The position numbers and the translations under genes are program-made. Source: Diploscapter coronatus (Eukaryota > Nematoda > Chromadorea > Rhabditida > Rhabditidae). Taken from it: a stretch of 64,000 nucleotides of DNA. Of the stretch, positions 50,407-62,821 are shown piece after piece. The notes under the pieces are model-generated. The model saw nothing but the letters and a program-made list of their open reading frames with translations. It was not told the origin of the DNA and made no database searches. The stretch's first letter is position 1; each line of letters starts with the position of its first letter. The DNA lies in assembly GCA_964036155.1 (NCBI GenBank), contig OZ038423.1:28907249-28971248 (forward strand), in the 5' to 3' direction.

Positions 50407-51938
50407 CTTGGTGTAATTCAAGCACCTCTCGAGGAAGTCGCCTTTTCCTTTTCGAACCACGCAGAAAAATCCCCGCGGCAAAAACTATGTGAAATAGTAA
50501 TGCTAAATCAACAAACGATAAGCTGCAGAAAAAAACACTGCGAAATGCCGAGGAATGCACTTCATTACAGGCGAACGTAGTCAACCCTACAGTTTATAAG
50601 AAGAGGAAGCAATGATCATACCTTGGAAAGAAAGTTAAACTCATCGATTCCACTTTTAACAACGAAAAGGCAACAACAATAGTGATGACCATTCATGTTT
50701 TCCATTATGTTTTGATAAATTTCCCTCCGCATTGAACCAACAATAAGATTGATCATTGATGTAATGCAAAAATTATTCGTTTAAAATTTTTGTCACTTTA
50801 AATTCGACACGGTTTAACAGTATACTGTACGTATATTGATACATTGTCGCGGTTAAATTTAGTTTCAACTAAGGTTTTCTTACTGAACATTTTTTCATAA
50901 TACTTCCGAGTAAACTTTTAGAAATGACAAATGGCTGAGAGGTTTAGTAACCATAATTTTGAAAGAAAATGATCGGTAAAACAGTCTTAGACGAAATGCA
51001 ATACTTCAATTAAAAAATAATGTCCTAGAGACAATAGGCAACTCAGTTGTATGCACTATCTGAAAGGATAAGACGGCAGAGGTTGAATTTAATGTAAGTT
51101 CGAGCCAAAATTAGAAGCAAACCAAACAGCTCAAATCGTCAGAAGCACGTAGCTTATTTTTACGTTTAGTTAGTTCAAATATTGCACGAAACGCTACCAA
51201 ATGCGATAATTTATTATTTCATTGCTCACTGATCCGCAACTCCTTTGACAAACACAAATTACTGTGTCAAAGATGGGAAAAATTTCACGTGAAGTCTGTT
51301 TGGAAATGAACTGTAGATGCAGCTGATTGACACTCAATTATTTGTCATACCAGAGGAACCGAACCATGTGCAAATAGAATCAATTTATAAAAATCGGAAA
51401 CTTTCGTCACCATTTTACCATGCCAAACTAAACTTATTGCATGGAAATTGCATCACTTCTGAATAAAACTACGGTAAAATGGTATTTCGTCAGATTTTTA
51501 TGCTGAACTTAAAAACCAAGGGGATGAAAAATGACGTTAAATTTGATACTGGATCAAACGATCAAGTAGCCCTATAAAAATTACAGTATCTAAAAATACT
51601 ATTATAATTGAACAATGCGCATTATAGAGCACATGATGCTTACGTCAATACAACCCATACAGCATAATAATGAGACGGATGTCGAGTGTACCAATAAAAA
51701 GAATTGAAAAAATGAGCACTCCAAATTTTATCTCTGCCAGTTTTCCATATTCTCTTCCTGTGAATAGAAACCGGAGAACTCGGTAAACATACAATGGAAA
51801 GGACGAAAAGATCGCTCAAAACCTATAGCAAGGCGAGTAAAAACCGCTACTGCTGAACAGAAATGAACTTCCATGTGAGGATCAATTTCGCCGGTACAGA
51901 CTACAGAATAAAGCGAAAGCACAGTCTAAATTACTTAC

Positions 51939-52391
51939 ATGACTGATAACTTTGAATCGTGTTATTCTTGGAAGCTCATTGCTCCAACAATCTGAAAAAT
52001 GATTTAGTTGACGACGAAATTTTCTGAAGTACCATTACATATCCAATATCGTTTCTCGCGAAGTGATCGTTCCCTAAAAATCCATGAATTGATGAAATTT
52101 TTAAATACGTCATTAATGCGCATAAGCTGACGATAGAATTTCTTTCATTTCTACTTCTTCGCACCTTTGAAGTAGCCGAATTCTACAAATCCTCCTCCAA
52201 ATTCAAACACTCCATCAGCAAACGGTTGAATTTCATAGGAAAAGTAAAGAATTCGGCTGATCCAAAGGAGTGAAGAAGTGGAGATGACACATTTGTCTTC
52301 AGGTTATGCGTGTTGATGATGTATTCAACATTTTCACCAACTCGTGTATTTTTTCGAGAACGGTCACTTCGGGGGAAACAGACGATACACG
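51939..52391 (-). CDS. Phase-compatible exons of an unidentified gene, maybe GT43 5' end
   Basis: Blocks (minus) 52211-52391, 52039-52073 and 51939-51991 join with GT..AG ends and correct phases. They read NVEYIINTHNLKTNVSSPLL, then RSLREKRYWIY and CWSNELPRITRFKVISH. The last block ends in phase 0 with a GTAAGT donor, which fits the phase-0 exon at 45607. The first donor could instead lie further on, in another frame (YEIQPFADGVFEFGGG), ending near 52162 and also entering 52073 in frame. I recognise no domain, and no start codon was found upstream. Confidence 0.35.
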
Positions 52392-53153
52392 CTCAAGTTA
52401 AAATGTGGTTTCATCACACTATGACGTCTTCAATGAAACTGATTTTCCATAACGGCTCGCTATGATTTTTGATTTCAGAGATTTTCGCGACTGTTTTGCT
52501 AACTTTCGTGCCAATTTGTTCAATTCAATCTAGTAATTGTTTAAACACACATTTACGTGATTTGTGTAAATCGTACGATATCATTTACATAGTATCTGCA
52601 AACTAGCAAACAATTCTTGTCATTCCTGAAATATATGTTTGTGAAATCGTACATTCCTAAATCTCGTATACTCTGAATCTCTCTTAGTGCTATTTTCTAA
52701 AAATATCCGTCTTTTTGACATATTTCTTTTATTTCTCATGAACATCTCATTCTAATTCGCCAGTTCTACAACTGCGTAATGAACCAGCTCAAACATTAGC
52801 AAGATTTGGCTATGGAAAGTGATTGAAGAAGAGAAACAAAGAAAGATTTGTGACAGATACACACAGATACAAGAAGCGATGGAACAAATACTTGTTGCCG
52901 GTTGATATAAATATGCAATCCGATAAACAAGCCAACGATAGCCAACCAACGACATCCGGTATTTAAAAATTCAGACAAAGTTTAATCGCACTAATCTTAT
53001 TATTTTTATCTTATTCTTATTTCACTGTTGTGATTAATAATTTGACTGTCTAATTATCGTTAAATTTCCTTTTTGATGTTTGCATAATCTTATTTTTACT
53101 GCTGATTTTCTTTGTTCAATTTTTTTTTCACACTCTGCAATGTTCCAGGTAAT
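52392..53153. other. Intergenic, no gene seen
   Basis: Divergent flank between the minus-strand exons and the small plus-strand gene; no supported feature. Confidence 0.4.
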
Positions 53154-53561
53154 ATGAAGTATCTGATCATTTTATCGATAGTTGCCGACGCCACAACCTT
53201 CTTATTCCCTTCGATGGGAGGAGGCGGATCTTCGTGCTGCTGTCCACCGCCCTGTCCCCGTAGGCATTTCAACTTCATCAAATTGTGCCTAACATATCAT
53301 TTCAGCACCATGTCGTGAGCTGCGTTCATTTCCAATTCTACAATCTTCTTGAAGTGGAGAATGAAAATTTCTAAGATATTATTTTATTCACATGAAATTT
53401 TCATTCTAACCATTTTCATGAAGACTGATCCTAGTATTCAGTGCCACCTTGTAAGTATCTCTATTCAATATTTTGCGAAGGTTATTCTTCCAGGCCCAAT
53501 GCCGGTTAGCTCTTGCGGAGGAGATAAAAATTCAAATTTCTCTAAATCATGTCAATTTTAA
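53154..53561 (+). CDS. Small secreted Cys/Pro-rich peptide
   Basis: Exon 1 (53154-53259) encodes a signal-like start (MKYLIILSIVADATTFLF) followed by GGGGSSCCCPPPCP. A 9-nt mini-exon (53306-53314, TTTCAG acceptor, GTGAGC donor) would add PPC. The exon 53494-53561 (CTTCCAG acceptor) then adds MPVSSCGG and ends at TAA, for 60 residues in total. The Gly-run plus CCCPPPC pattern is like the N-terminal part of nematode ground-like (grl) and related secreted proteins, but no ground-like domain follows. Either the gene is a short relative or more exons exist. The ATG is 6 nt after a TTCCAG, a possible trans-splice site. Confidence 0.5.
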
Positions 53562-56500
53562 ATTATTGATCTTTGCAAATCTTTAATTTCGTAATATTAT
53601 TTTTTCAGGTTTTATATCAAAATATATTCGCCTAAATCAAGTAATTCATCATCGTCTAAATCCGTGAATTAATATGGCATTTTATTAGCAAGCAAGTAAG
53701 CTTAGTATTTTCTTGAATGAAAACACGAGTTCTTTCAGAGCAGTAAACAATATAGAAGCGTGCATGCTCTGTCAAAACTATTAGATCGAATATCGGTTAT
53801 TATAAAGCTAATACACATCATATTCTAAGAGTAACGTTCTGATTTCTTTCAATATTCAAGTTCTAAATTTCGTTTTATTTTGATTTAGGCTTAAGAAATA
53901 AATTTATTGTTGTTATTGTATGTGAATGTCACTAAGCATTTTTACATATCATAAAAATATAATGAAAGATGAACTAATAAAATTGCGCACCAATGTTCGT
54001 GTAACTTTTGTGCATCGGAGCGCATTGCAATGCGATAATTAGATCCTGAAAGGACCAAAGTGGTGTCGTTTTTCAGACTGGATTTGTGTTTTACCCATAT
54101 AAAAGTTTGATCCATTATACCATCATCCATCTGACCAGTAGATTTTTTATTTATCAAAAGTTATTCTTCTTTCACTTTATTATTGCTTTGGATTTGCTCC
54201 CATGAAAGCATGATCTAAAAATATCGACCAGAAGTTTAAAAATTGATTTACATTTTAACTTTGTTCTGGAAGATTTAAAATGAATTGGGTTTGAGCAGGA
54301 TGAAATTTTCAATTTTATTCTCCCATCCATAAAACAAAATGTCAGAATTCATCACAACTACATTGTTTGTCATTCATTCAGCAGTAAATATTTTCTATTT
54401 TCAAATTAATTTTATCCCAATTTCTCGAATTACCTAAAATTGTGTTTTTTTTTAGAAATTTTATTCTGAGATTTCTAAAGATCATCAAGTTATTTGCAGA
54501 TAAATTTCAGTTAATTTTCTTTGTTATCTTTGTAAATTAGCTCAAATTTGTGGCTCCTGAAATAGAAACGAATACGTGAAGGACCGTTTAGCGAGAATGT
54601 TCTGTGTTGCCCAATTTCGTCTGTATTTTTAAAGAATGTACGAGAAAAATTCGATCCGATGGAAATATGGTTGAAAGTCCAAAATCTATGGAAGAGACGC
54701 GAGAGAACTCGAGAGAATGTTCGCGAGTCGCTTTATTTTCTCTTGCCTGCGCTATTTCTTTCGATATTTTAATCGAAACGGAATAAGCCCGTGTTAAGAA
54801 AATCGCGCCCCAGACGCTTTTGAGACATTGAAAATAGTCTTCAAAATGAAGAAGGCTTAAAGATATAAAAAAAAAAAACTCGGAAGGTTTTTTTGGAAAA
54901 TATAAAGAGAAAAGAAAAAGGCAAATTGAATTCGAAAGAGTGTTGAGATTCGTGAGAATGCAAGAAATTGAAGCTCCAGAGCTTTCTACGATTTTTTCAG
55001 TTTTTCCTTTCTTGTTTTACTCCATATCTTGCAATTCCTTTCTGTTTTCTCTAATTATTCATTTTCCTTTGCTATTTTCGCAGTTTCTACTTCACTCTTT
55101 TTATTTATTTCTGAATTCTTTATCCCTTCGCCCTCTCACGATCTCCTTTTTCTTATTTCTCTATTGTTTCTTCAATCTTTCTCCGCGTTTCGTAGTCTTT
55201 TCCTTGTTTGCTCTTTAAATTTGCACGAAAACATCCGTTTTTCCGTAGGTTTGTGTTTATGGGACCAGATACGTTGTAAATCTGCATGAACAAAAGGTGA
55301 ACATTTGAATTTTCTGGTCAATTTGAACGATCACAGTTAACTTGAGAGAAGCTAGAAATATTTCCTTTGTAGCCTCTGGTTTAAAAACTCTTCACCCAAA
55401 ACTCTAAACGTTTTCCTCAGTTAATTTTAGGTGGAACATTTTTAAATTTCTGAGATTTCTAATCATACAATTTACCTTTTTCGATATTTCAAAGTGTCTT
55501 CTCAATTAACTCTTGAGTATGTGTGATTCATATAAAATCCTTGCTCAGACAAAAAACTTTTCTAACTCTGAACATCTCCTTAGGAAAATTGCTAGTGAAG
55601 ATGAAGCACTCTTTCATTTTTGAGCTCATGAAGAAATTATGCGTCTTTTATATCCCAAAACATACTCTAAGAATCCTAACTAAGATATCTTTTGTCTAAA
55701 TTTTTTTTTTGGTATATTCTTTACATCTATCTGAAAATTTTCTATAGAACATTGTTATGCTCTATTGACAGTCCTAAGAGCATTCCAATTTATCCCAAAG
55801 GAATTTTACGTGTTCTGGATGTCAGTTGTGGGAAGTTCTCACCTATTTTTCGCTCCTAGGTAATTAAAATGAGCTCGATTTTTTCCATGTTATTTTTTCA
55901 TTTTTGATGATTTCATTAATTTTATGCGAATGATCAACTATGTGAGCGCGTAAATTATTCATGCTATTTGTATTAAATAGTTTCATTTTACGTTCCTATT
56001 TAAATTCTAGAAGATGATCTATTCCGGAAAAATTATCTGAAATTTATCGCAAGCACATTCAAATACAATGTTCTTCAAAGATAAATGATGCACTAAATTC
56101 GAGTATAACTTCAATAAACAGCTCTATTTTGGTATCTCGGGTCGTTCAGATATTTTGAGCTTTTCTCTCTGTTATGACAATATCACTGAAATCTCAAAAT
56201 AGTTCGTGATCTCTATTTGTTTTCTAGTGACGCAACATTTTGTCACTCTCCGAGCTTTTCGATTTTTGTGATATTTGATTATTTGTTCAAAACATTTTTC
56301 GCCCACATACTAATCTTTGCGCTTATCATCAAATGAATGACAAGATTATAATCGGATTCTCCAACATTTCATAAGTAAATAAACAAGTTATCGATATTTC
56401 TAGAGTTTTACATTATTTTGCATTTCATTTTCTAATTCTCAAACGATTCATGAACATAAGTCCATGATAAGCAAAAATCCTCCGTAATCTGCAAATCGTG

Positions 56501-59500
56501 TCAAAGTCAAAAGTACGCAGCTAGATATCTTTCAAGTCCGAAGCATTCACTAACATCACCAATTATGGTGTGATACTCTTCGATAGTCACCACGTGTTAT
56601 CGAATCATCAAGCCAGTATCAGGTTTATAATGCAAATTTTCTTTGATCTCACGGCTTTTTAGATGTTTACTAACATTCATTTTATCGTTTGTCTGAACGA
56701 AAGTCGATATTCATCAACAAATATTTTCTTATTTTGAACAAGTTACAATGATTAGATAAATTTCTTTCTAATCAAAACTATCGATATCGTTTACTTTGTG
56801 AATTAACGACATTTTGAAGAAGCTTCTCGTTGACCTTCACTTTCTACCCATTTGCATTCAGTCCTTCCTTCATTTCTTTTTACTCTACCTTCTTACTTAC
56901 ACTTCACAGTAATCATCACTGTGATCTTCTTCTATTCATTTTTGTGAACGCCATTTTCACGTGTTCTTCTTAACAACCGTAGCGTAGCTGAGGGAATCCC
57001 TGTTGAAAGACGGTCATAATTGATTTCGCAAAAATCGACGAGAAGTGAACCTTTGAGAGAGAATTAGAGATGGAAAGGTTATAACGTCACTGTTCAATGT
57101 CCATTCTCTGCTTCTTTCTACTTCTCCTTCTCTTTCCATTAACTCTCCAACCGGGTATCTTTAAAATCACCGATTCTAGTCTATTTTTCAAGAAATTTAA
57201 AACTTGAATTGCAATTCTCTTGCTCGTTTGAATGATGAATACGTGGTTCAAAGTTTTGCTATTTTAGATTTGCTGAGAGTAGACCCAATTCTTGATTTTT
57301 CAATATTTTTGTACTTTCTCGCTCAATGTCGTTGTCTTTGCGTTGGTGCTTTGCTAAAATTACTCTTGTCGTTGAAATATTCGATTTTGAGTTTTTGCTC
57401 ACTTCTAGCCATAAGGAAGCCGATAAAATCGGAATACTACTTTATCATTTGACAACTCGACAATTAATTTTCTTATCAAATTGTCGAGTTATTATTTTTC
57501 GTGAGTGCATGCGTCCGAAATACGTTCACCTGATGTATTACTTGATTGGCTGAGTTTCGATGCAATCCCTTGTATTCTTCGTCACTCCTTTGTCTCAATA
57601 CCCACTTCTTCATTCTTCATTTGTGTGGTAAAATGCACTTTCAATTCGAGATTTTGTGAATGTTTCGAGAAATTTTACATTTTTTTCGTTATTCCTTCAT
57701 TAATGTTTTGATAATATTGCCGCGTGGGTTTTCCTTGATCTAAATGGATCTCTAAAATCATTTTTGAAATACCCTTTTTTTGAAATGATATTTTGAGAAA
57801 TCTGTGACGAAGATACGATTTATCCCATTTCTCACCTGTACAATCGAAATTTGTAATTCTCATGATTTATTAACCACACCTTGTCATGGAATTTGAAAAC
57901 AAGTGAATTCATTTGACAAGTTTCTTCTTCTTTCACTTGTTAACATCACACACACACTTGGGCTAGAGTTTTTCAGTAGTTTTCCGAAATTTCTCCTCTA
58001 CATTTAAACATTTCAAACTGAGTATCAGTATCACTAGTCTATGAGAGTTCATATGAAATTCATGCTTTTGACAATCGCCTAGACTCTTCCATACCTGTTT
58101 TTTTTCTATTTACATCTTACTTCCTTGCTTTTCTCTTGCATTTCAACGTTTCAGGTCCGACAATCACTTGCAGCATCAAGGCATCCGCTGCCTTCTTGAC
58201 CCCTCTCGTTGCCAGACTTTCTGAGTTTGCTGAATTTGTCGGGCGATTTCTCGAGCAAAGCTCGATTTTGAGTACATTTATCCAACTCCTACACTTCTTC
58301 TTCTTCTTTTATTTTTGCAATTTCTGCACTTATCTTTATAAATCGCATCATTCACTTCGTTCTTGCCTCATTTTCCTCACTCTGTTTTTCTTCAATCAAA
58401 CAGCTGACATGACGCGCAAAAATATCCATCCTGAAGAAGAGGCGTTCGCTAATTCTATTCGACAGAAGAAACACGAACTTTTCTTTGGTCAGAAAGAAGT
58501 CAACGTGATTTTGAAAGAGTGACTTCACTTGATAGAGCAAATGAAATCTTGAGCTATACTTTTACCAGATAGGGTTTTTCGTCGTTCTTCTCCCATCTAT
58601 TATTTCGCTTAACGAGTTGAGAAAAATACTAATTTTATCTAGACGCTAAAGAGATCGAAATTAGGATGATAAAGCGATCAACACTCCGAATCTAGTGAAC
58701 ACTTGAAAGAATGGATACTTTTGCTGGTCAAAACAAAGTCAACATGTTTTAGAGAAGAGTGAAGTGAACTTCATTTGATTTAGATGTTGATAAGAGCAAT
58801 TTGTGCTTTGAGAGCTGCCTATATAATTTTTTAATATAAATTATTTTATCATTCTGGTGATCTTACTTTTCAAGATAAAAATGATAAAATTTTGTCATCA
58901 ATTACGAATTTATCTTCAAAAAAATTAATTTTGTGTTATATCCTGATCTTAAAAGGATCTAAGTCAAGATAATCAAGCAATTTTTCTCTTGCATATTTTT
59001 AGCCTGGTAAATATTATGCTCTCCGAATCTAGTTTTATCTTAATCAGTTTTTCAAAATGCATCTTCTAGAATGTAACGAGAAATTTCGTGTTTCCCAACT
59101 CTAACATCTGCAAAAGCGCTCGTAAACAGCGTCTGCCAAGAGACCCTTCAATTTTTTTTCCGTCTAACTTTTATTCTCTCCTTTTTATCCACTTTTTCCA
59201 CTCTACTCGAAATAAAAATCCTTTCTTACTACTTTTGTTATTTATTCATTTTACGCATTATGCGTTCTAGAAATCTCCAATTTGTTTATCAAAGTGTCAG
59301 AGATTAATTTGATCTTTTTCATTATATTTCGCAACATATTTTTTCATTATTTGCTACCATTTTGCAAGAAAGATAAGAAAAGCTCGAAAAACAGCACAAT
59401 TGATATCATTTTTAGAGGAGGCTAGAAGAAAAGCAGAAAAAATATTCGTTTTCAAAGAAAAGAACACGCTCGATTGTGATGATAAACAGCATACTACCAT

Positions 59501-59981
59501 AATTTATGGTGGAAAATATATCACGTGGGTGCAATTTTGTACTACAAATATGTATCGAATAAATTGTGGCTAATAAATTACCGTAACATTGTTTACGCAA
59601 AGCGCATTTCCAAAGATCGCTCAAAACTTGCTGATGAATGCCAAATTTCAACATTCCTTTCAATTTTTCTTCCCCAACAAATTTGCATCATGTTTTTCGA
59701 ACTCTTATTCGAAAGTTGTTTTCAAACTTAACATTAGTTTTCCTTTGAAATTAGAATATACAAGTTTACCTAGCTCTTCGCATTGTTAATTGCGATATCT
59801 TATTTTAAAATTAGTGTACTTTAGATTTTTTGAGAACTCATTCGTCTTTTTTGTAAATCTTCTCTGATAGTGAATACTGTTCAATTAAACATCTTTCAGG
59901 TCACTAAATTCCATTCCAATATCATCGCAAAGATCTCATCTTCAATCATCGCTACCAATATTCAGTCGTTTCATCTAAGTT
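53562..59981. other. 6.4 kb gene-poor region
   Basis: No family-level coding signal is present. Pyrimidine-rich runs occur at about 55000-55230 and 57100-57160, and a CACACACAC run is at about 57947. Two exon-like blocks near 58.15 and 58.4 kb are listed separately. A degenerate duplicated segment is seen at 58474-58550 and 58710-58800 (GGTCA..A..AAGTCAAC). Confidence 0.45.
58156..58522 (+). other. Exon-like blocks of unknown status
   Basis: After ACGTTTCAG, 58156-58270 is open (SIKASAAFLTPLVARLSEF). After TCAAACAG, the block to 58522 encodes a hydrophilic peptide (MTRKNIHPEEEAFANSIRQ) with a TGA stop. They share one open frame with T-rich sequence between. This could be a small gene or 5' exons of the SWEET gene. 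No homologue recognised. Confidence 0.25.
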
Positions 59982-62821
59982 ATGATATTCGATCTACAAC
60001 TTTTCCTACAAGTGCTTTCAATATCTGCCATAGTCACAACAATATGCCTATTTTTGACTGGAATGTAAGTCTTTCGGTACTGCTTTGAGTTATTTCGTCA
60101 GGTACGAATCTCAAAATAATTATTTCCAGCCCAATCTGTGTACGGATATACATTCAACGAGAAACCGGTGACATCAGCGGAGTGCCCTTTCTTATGGGGT
60201 TGATAGGGTAAGCAAAATCTATAAATTTTGAAAATCAAAATCCGAAAAATAATTAAATCGGCTGAGCAAAATATGCGAGATCAGAAGATTCCTTGTCTTC
60301 TTTGACTCCAATGTTTCAATATCAATATCTTCCAGATGGCTTTAAAAATCGTACCGATGATAACCATCAAAAGTGGAATATTGATTTTTATCATGCCGAA
60401 ATGATATGATATCATAAATTGACGAATTGATATGACAGATGAAAATCTAGAAGAGTGTGACAGTGACGTCGAGATATGAAAAACCAATTTTTCTAGATCG
60501 GACAAAAATGTTCGTCGGGAAAAACTCTTTCGTACAGTAAGCATCGAAAAATTCTGGTAAAAAATGCAGGAAAACACCAATTCTTCCAAGGTTTTCATGC
60601 CACTTATCAAAAGGATTCAAAATATGTTTGTACGCCCATCATAATTTTCAACTTTTCATCAAATTTTATGTCCGAACAAATTACGTTTGACAAAGTAAAA
60701 TTCATGTGACAGTACGGAGATTTTCTTCAATAGAGGTCTCTGCGGTTACTAGTTTTCCCTTCGTCTTTGATTTTTCATAGTCGCTCTTTTTGGACTTGTC
60801 TTTAATCGAAAAGAATTTTGGTTATCATTTTTCCATCTTTTGCATCTTTCGCATTGCCTCTGTTCGTGGGGTATCCCCTTTTGCTGACGGAGAAGTCATT
60901 TCATCGATATCAATCACGGCGATAATCAATCATTTAATCAAATCGTTTAACGCTATCATAACAATGACAAAGGGGAAGGAGACAGACAAGTAGCGGCGTA
61001 AGAAGACGAATTCCATATCGATTCGATTCGATGAACTGTCGAAAGTGGGACTGGAGAAAATAACTTTTGAAAATTGTGATAGAAAAGTAGAACGGGGGAA
61101 TCTTTTGATTTTAACGGGTCAAAACTTTATCATTTCAGTAAACCACTAGTAAAATATAAAACTGATGCAAAGAAAAAATGTTCGCGTGTCTTTTGCAAAG
61201 AAGATCAGCTTCATCCAGATCATTGAAATTCTGATGGAAAATTCGCATCCTTTGCTCAAAAATAGCCTATGACAACATTTTATACATAATCAAAATCTAC
61301 TCCAGAAATCAAACAAAAACTCAATCGACTAACTTAAAAAATCAATAACTCATTTTTAGAGGAGCGTTCTGGTTGCAGTACGGTTTTCTGAAATGGGACT
61401 ACGTGATGATTACGGTGAACGTGGTTTCAGTCTCGCTTTTTATGGGATATTGTATATTTTTCCTCGTTCTCGCATCTAAAAAGGTAAGACCGATAAGAAC
61501 AATTTCATAAAATGAATGCAGGGAATTTCAGCGAACCTTCGCAATTCACTTCGGTCTTGTTCTGATTTCGATATCTGCAATGCTCTTCTGGTGCAACATC
61601 TCTCCGAATATCGACCATTTGGGATTCATCTGCATGATGTTCAATATAATCAATTTTGGAGCACCGCTGGCTGGATTAGTAAGATTTACAGGAATTAATT
61701 GAGACGGAGTAGAAATGGGAAAACAAAAACAAATAGAATCTGACAAAGTTGTTCTGGATGATATTGATTTTGTATTAGTATCTGTTTCACAAGGCTTAAG
61801 CAAAGTCGCACTTCTGAATCAGAATTATCAGTGTTTTCAAAATCAAGTTTTCTTCTCTACAGATCTAAAGAAGCCTCCATGCTCTCTGCCAAGCTATGAA
61901 TATTTTAGGGCGTCGTTTTACGCAGTAAAAATACGTCGAGTTTGCCTCTTCCGATGTGCATCGCTAACCTACTCGTATCATCACAGTGGTTCCTGTACGG
62001 CAATTGCATCAAGGATCCCTATATCATGGTACTCCGATACTTATCTAAATAGTGATAAAGAAACTCAAATTCAGGCTCCAAATGGTGTTGGCATGATGCT
62101 AGCCGTGCTCCAGCTATCGTTATTTATAGTCTACCCGATGAAGGAGCAAGAACGATCGCCTTTGCAGAAAGTTACTGGACTTCTTGGAGTTGGAGACGTC
62201 GAATCAAGTAAGTTCATAAGGACAATGACATTTTTGGCTCAAAACTTTCAAAAGGCGGCTTTTGTGGAAAGGCTGTAAAAAGACTACTCATCCTTTTTCT
62301 AGACAATTTAATTTTGAATCCGACCTCGTATTTTATAAATTTCTAAATGTTGATACTTTTGTCAATCAAATTTATCCATGACATAGCTGTTTTCAACTTA
62401 AAACTGAGAAACTTTCCAGAAGAGTCCTTAAAATATTTTTAATTTGAGCCAAAACGTTAATGTGTGATTGTGTGAATTGCATGCCAAGTTCATCCAATGC
62501 AATATGTTGGTCAACTTAGGACCGTTCTTAGGCTCCCAGATGACTGGATCGTTCACCACAACAAACTCGAGCTGGATGTCCATATCGTCGAACAGAAAGT
62601 TGTTACGAAGACATTCTACGAAGACGAAGACGAAGGTGAAGAAAGAGTAAGTAAATATAATTTATTTTTAGCAAAAATACTTCATTATACGATTCTTCAA
62701 AGTTTGAAGGATTTTGTAAACTAGGCGTTAAATATCAATATCAAAATATCCATTGGAAAAAAATAGTTTTATTTATTCTCAGGAAAACATCTATTTTCAG
62801 GAAGAAGCCAGAGCCAGATAG
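59982..62821 (+). CDS. SWEET sugar transporter (MtN3/saliva family, swt-like)
   Basis: Exons 59982-60064, 60130-60207, 61360-61483, 61532-61678, 61909-62028, 62075-62207, 62489-62646 and 62801-62821 give 287 residues. It is a passive sugar uniporter of the plasma or endomembrane with seven helices as two three-helix MtN3 repeats plus a linker helix. TM1 is [16 protein letters not shown], followed by [20 protein letters not shown]. Then come [20 protein letters not shown] (repeat 1), [39 protein letters not shown], and [13 protein letters not shown] with [20 protein letters not shown] (repeat 2). The cytosolic tail has acidic EDEDEGEE. The last junction is uncertain: the exon at 62801 is open in other frames too, to about 62938, and the only good AATAAA is at 63448. 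Intron 2 is 1.15 kb. Start chosen because the upstream frame has no signal. Confidence 0.85.

Larger units (their letters stand above)
45608..51938. other. 6.3 kb without recognisable genes (possible long intron)
   Basis: Open frames here on both strands lack splice signals, family motifs or codon structure that I trust. Notable composition: purine-rich stretches at 48260-48480, a CpG-richer patch around 48830-48890, and pyrimidine tracts at 48721-48785 and 50331-50406. If the 52 kb exons belong to the GT43 gene, this is one intron. Confidence 0.45.

Noticed and set aside
51851..51900. Exon-like block (minus) following 51939
   Set aside because: Its donor leaves phase 2, which gives a stop in the exon at 45607. 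The intervening intron would be only 38 nt. Skipping it keeps the frame.
61715..62278. A 187-codon open frame on the plus strand
   Set aside because: It crosses introns and two SWEET exons in the wrong frame; no motif and poor composition.
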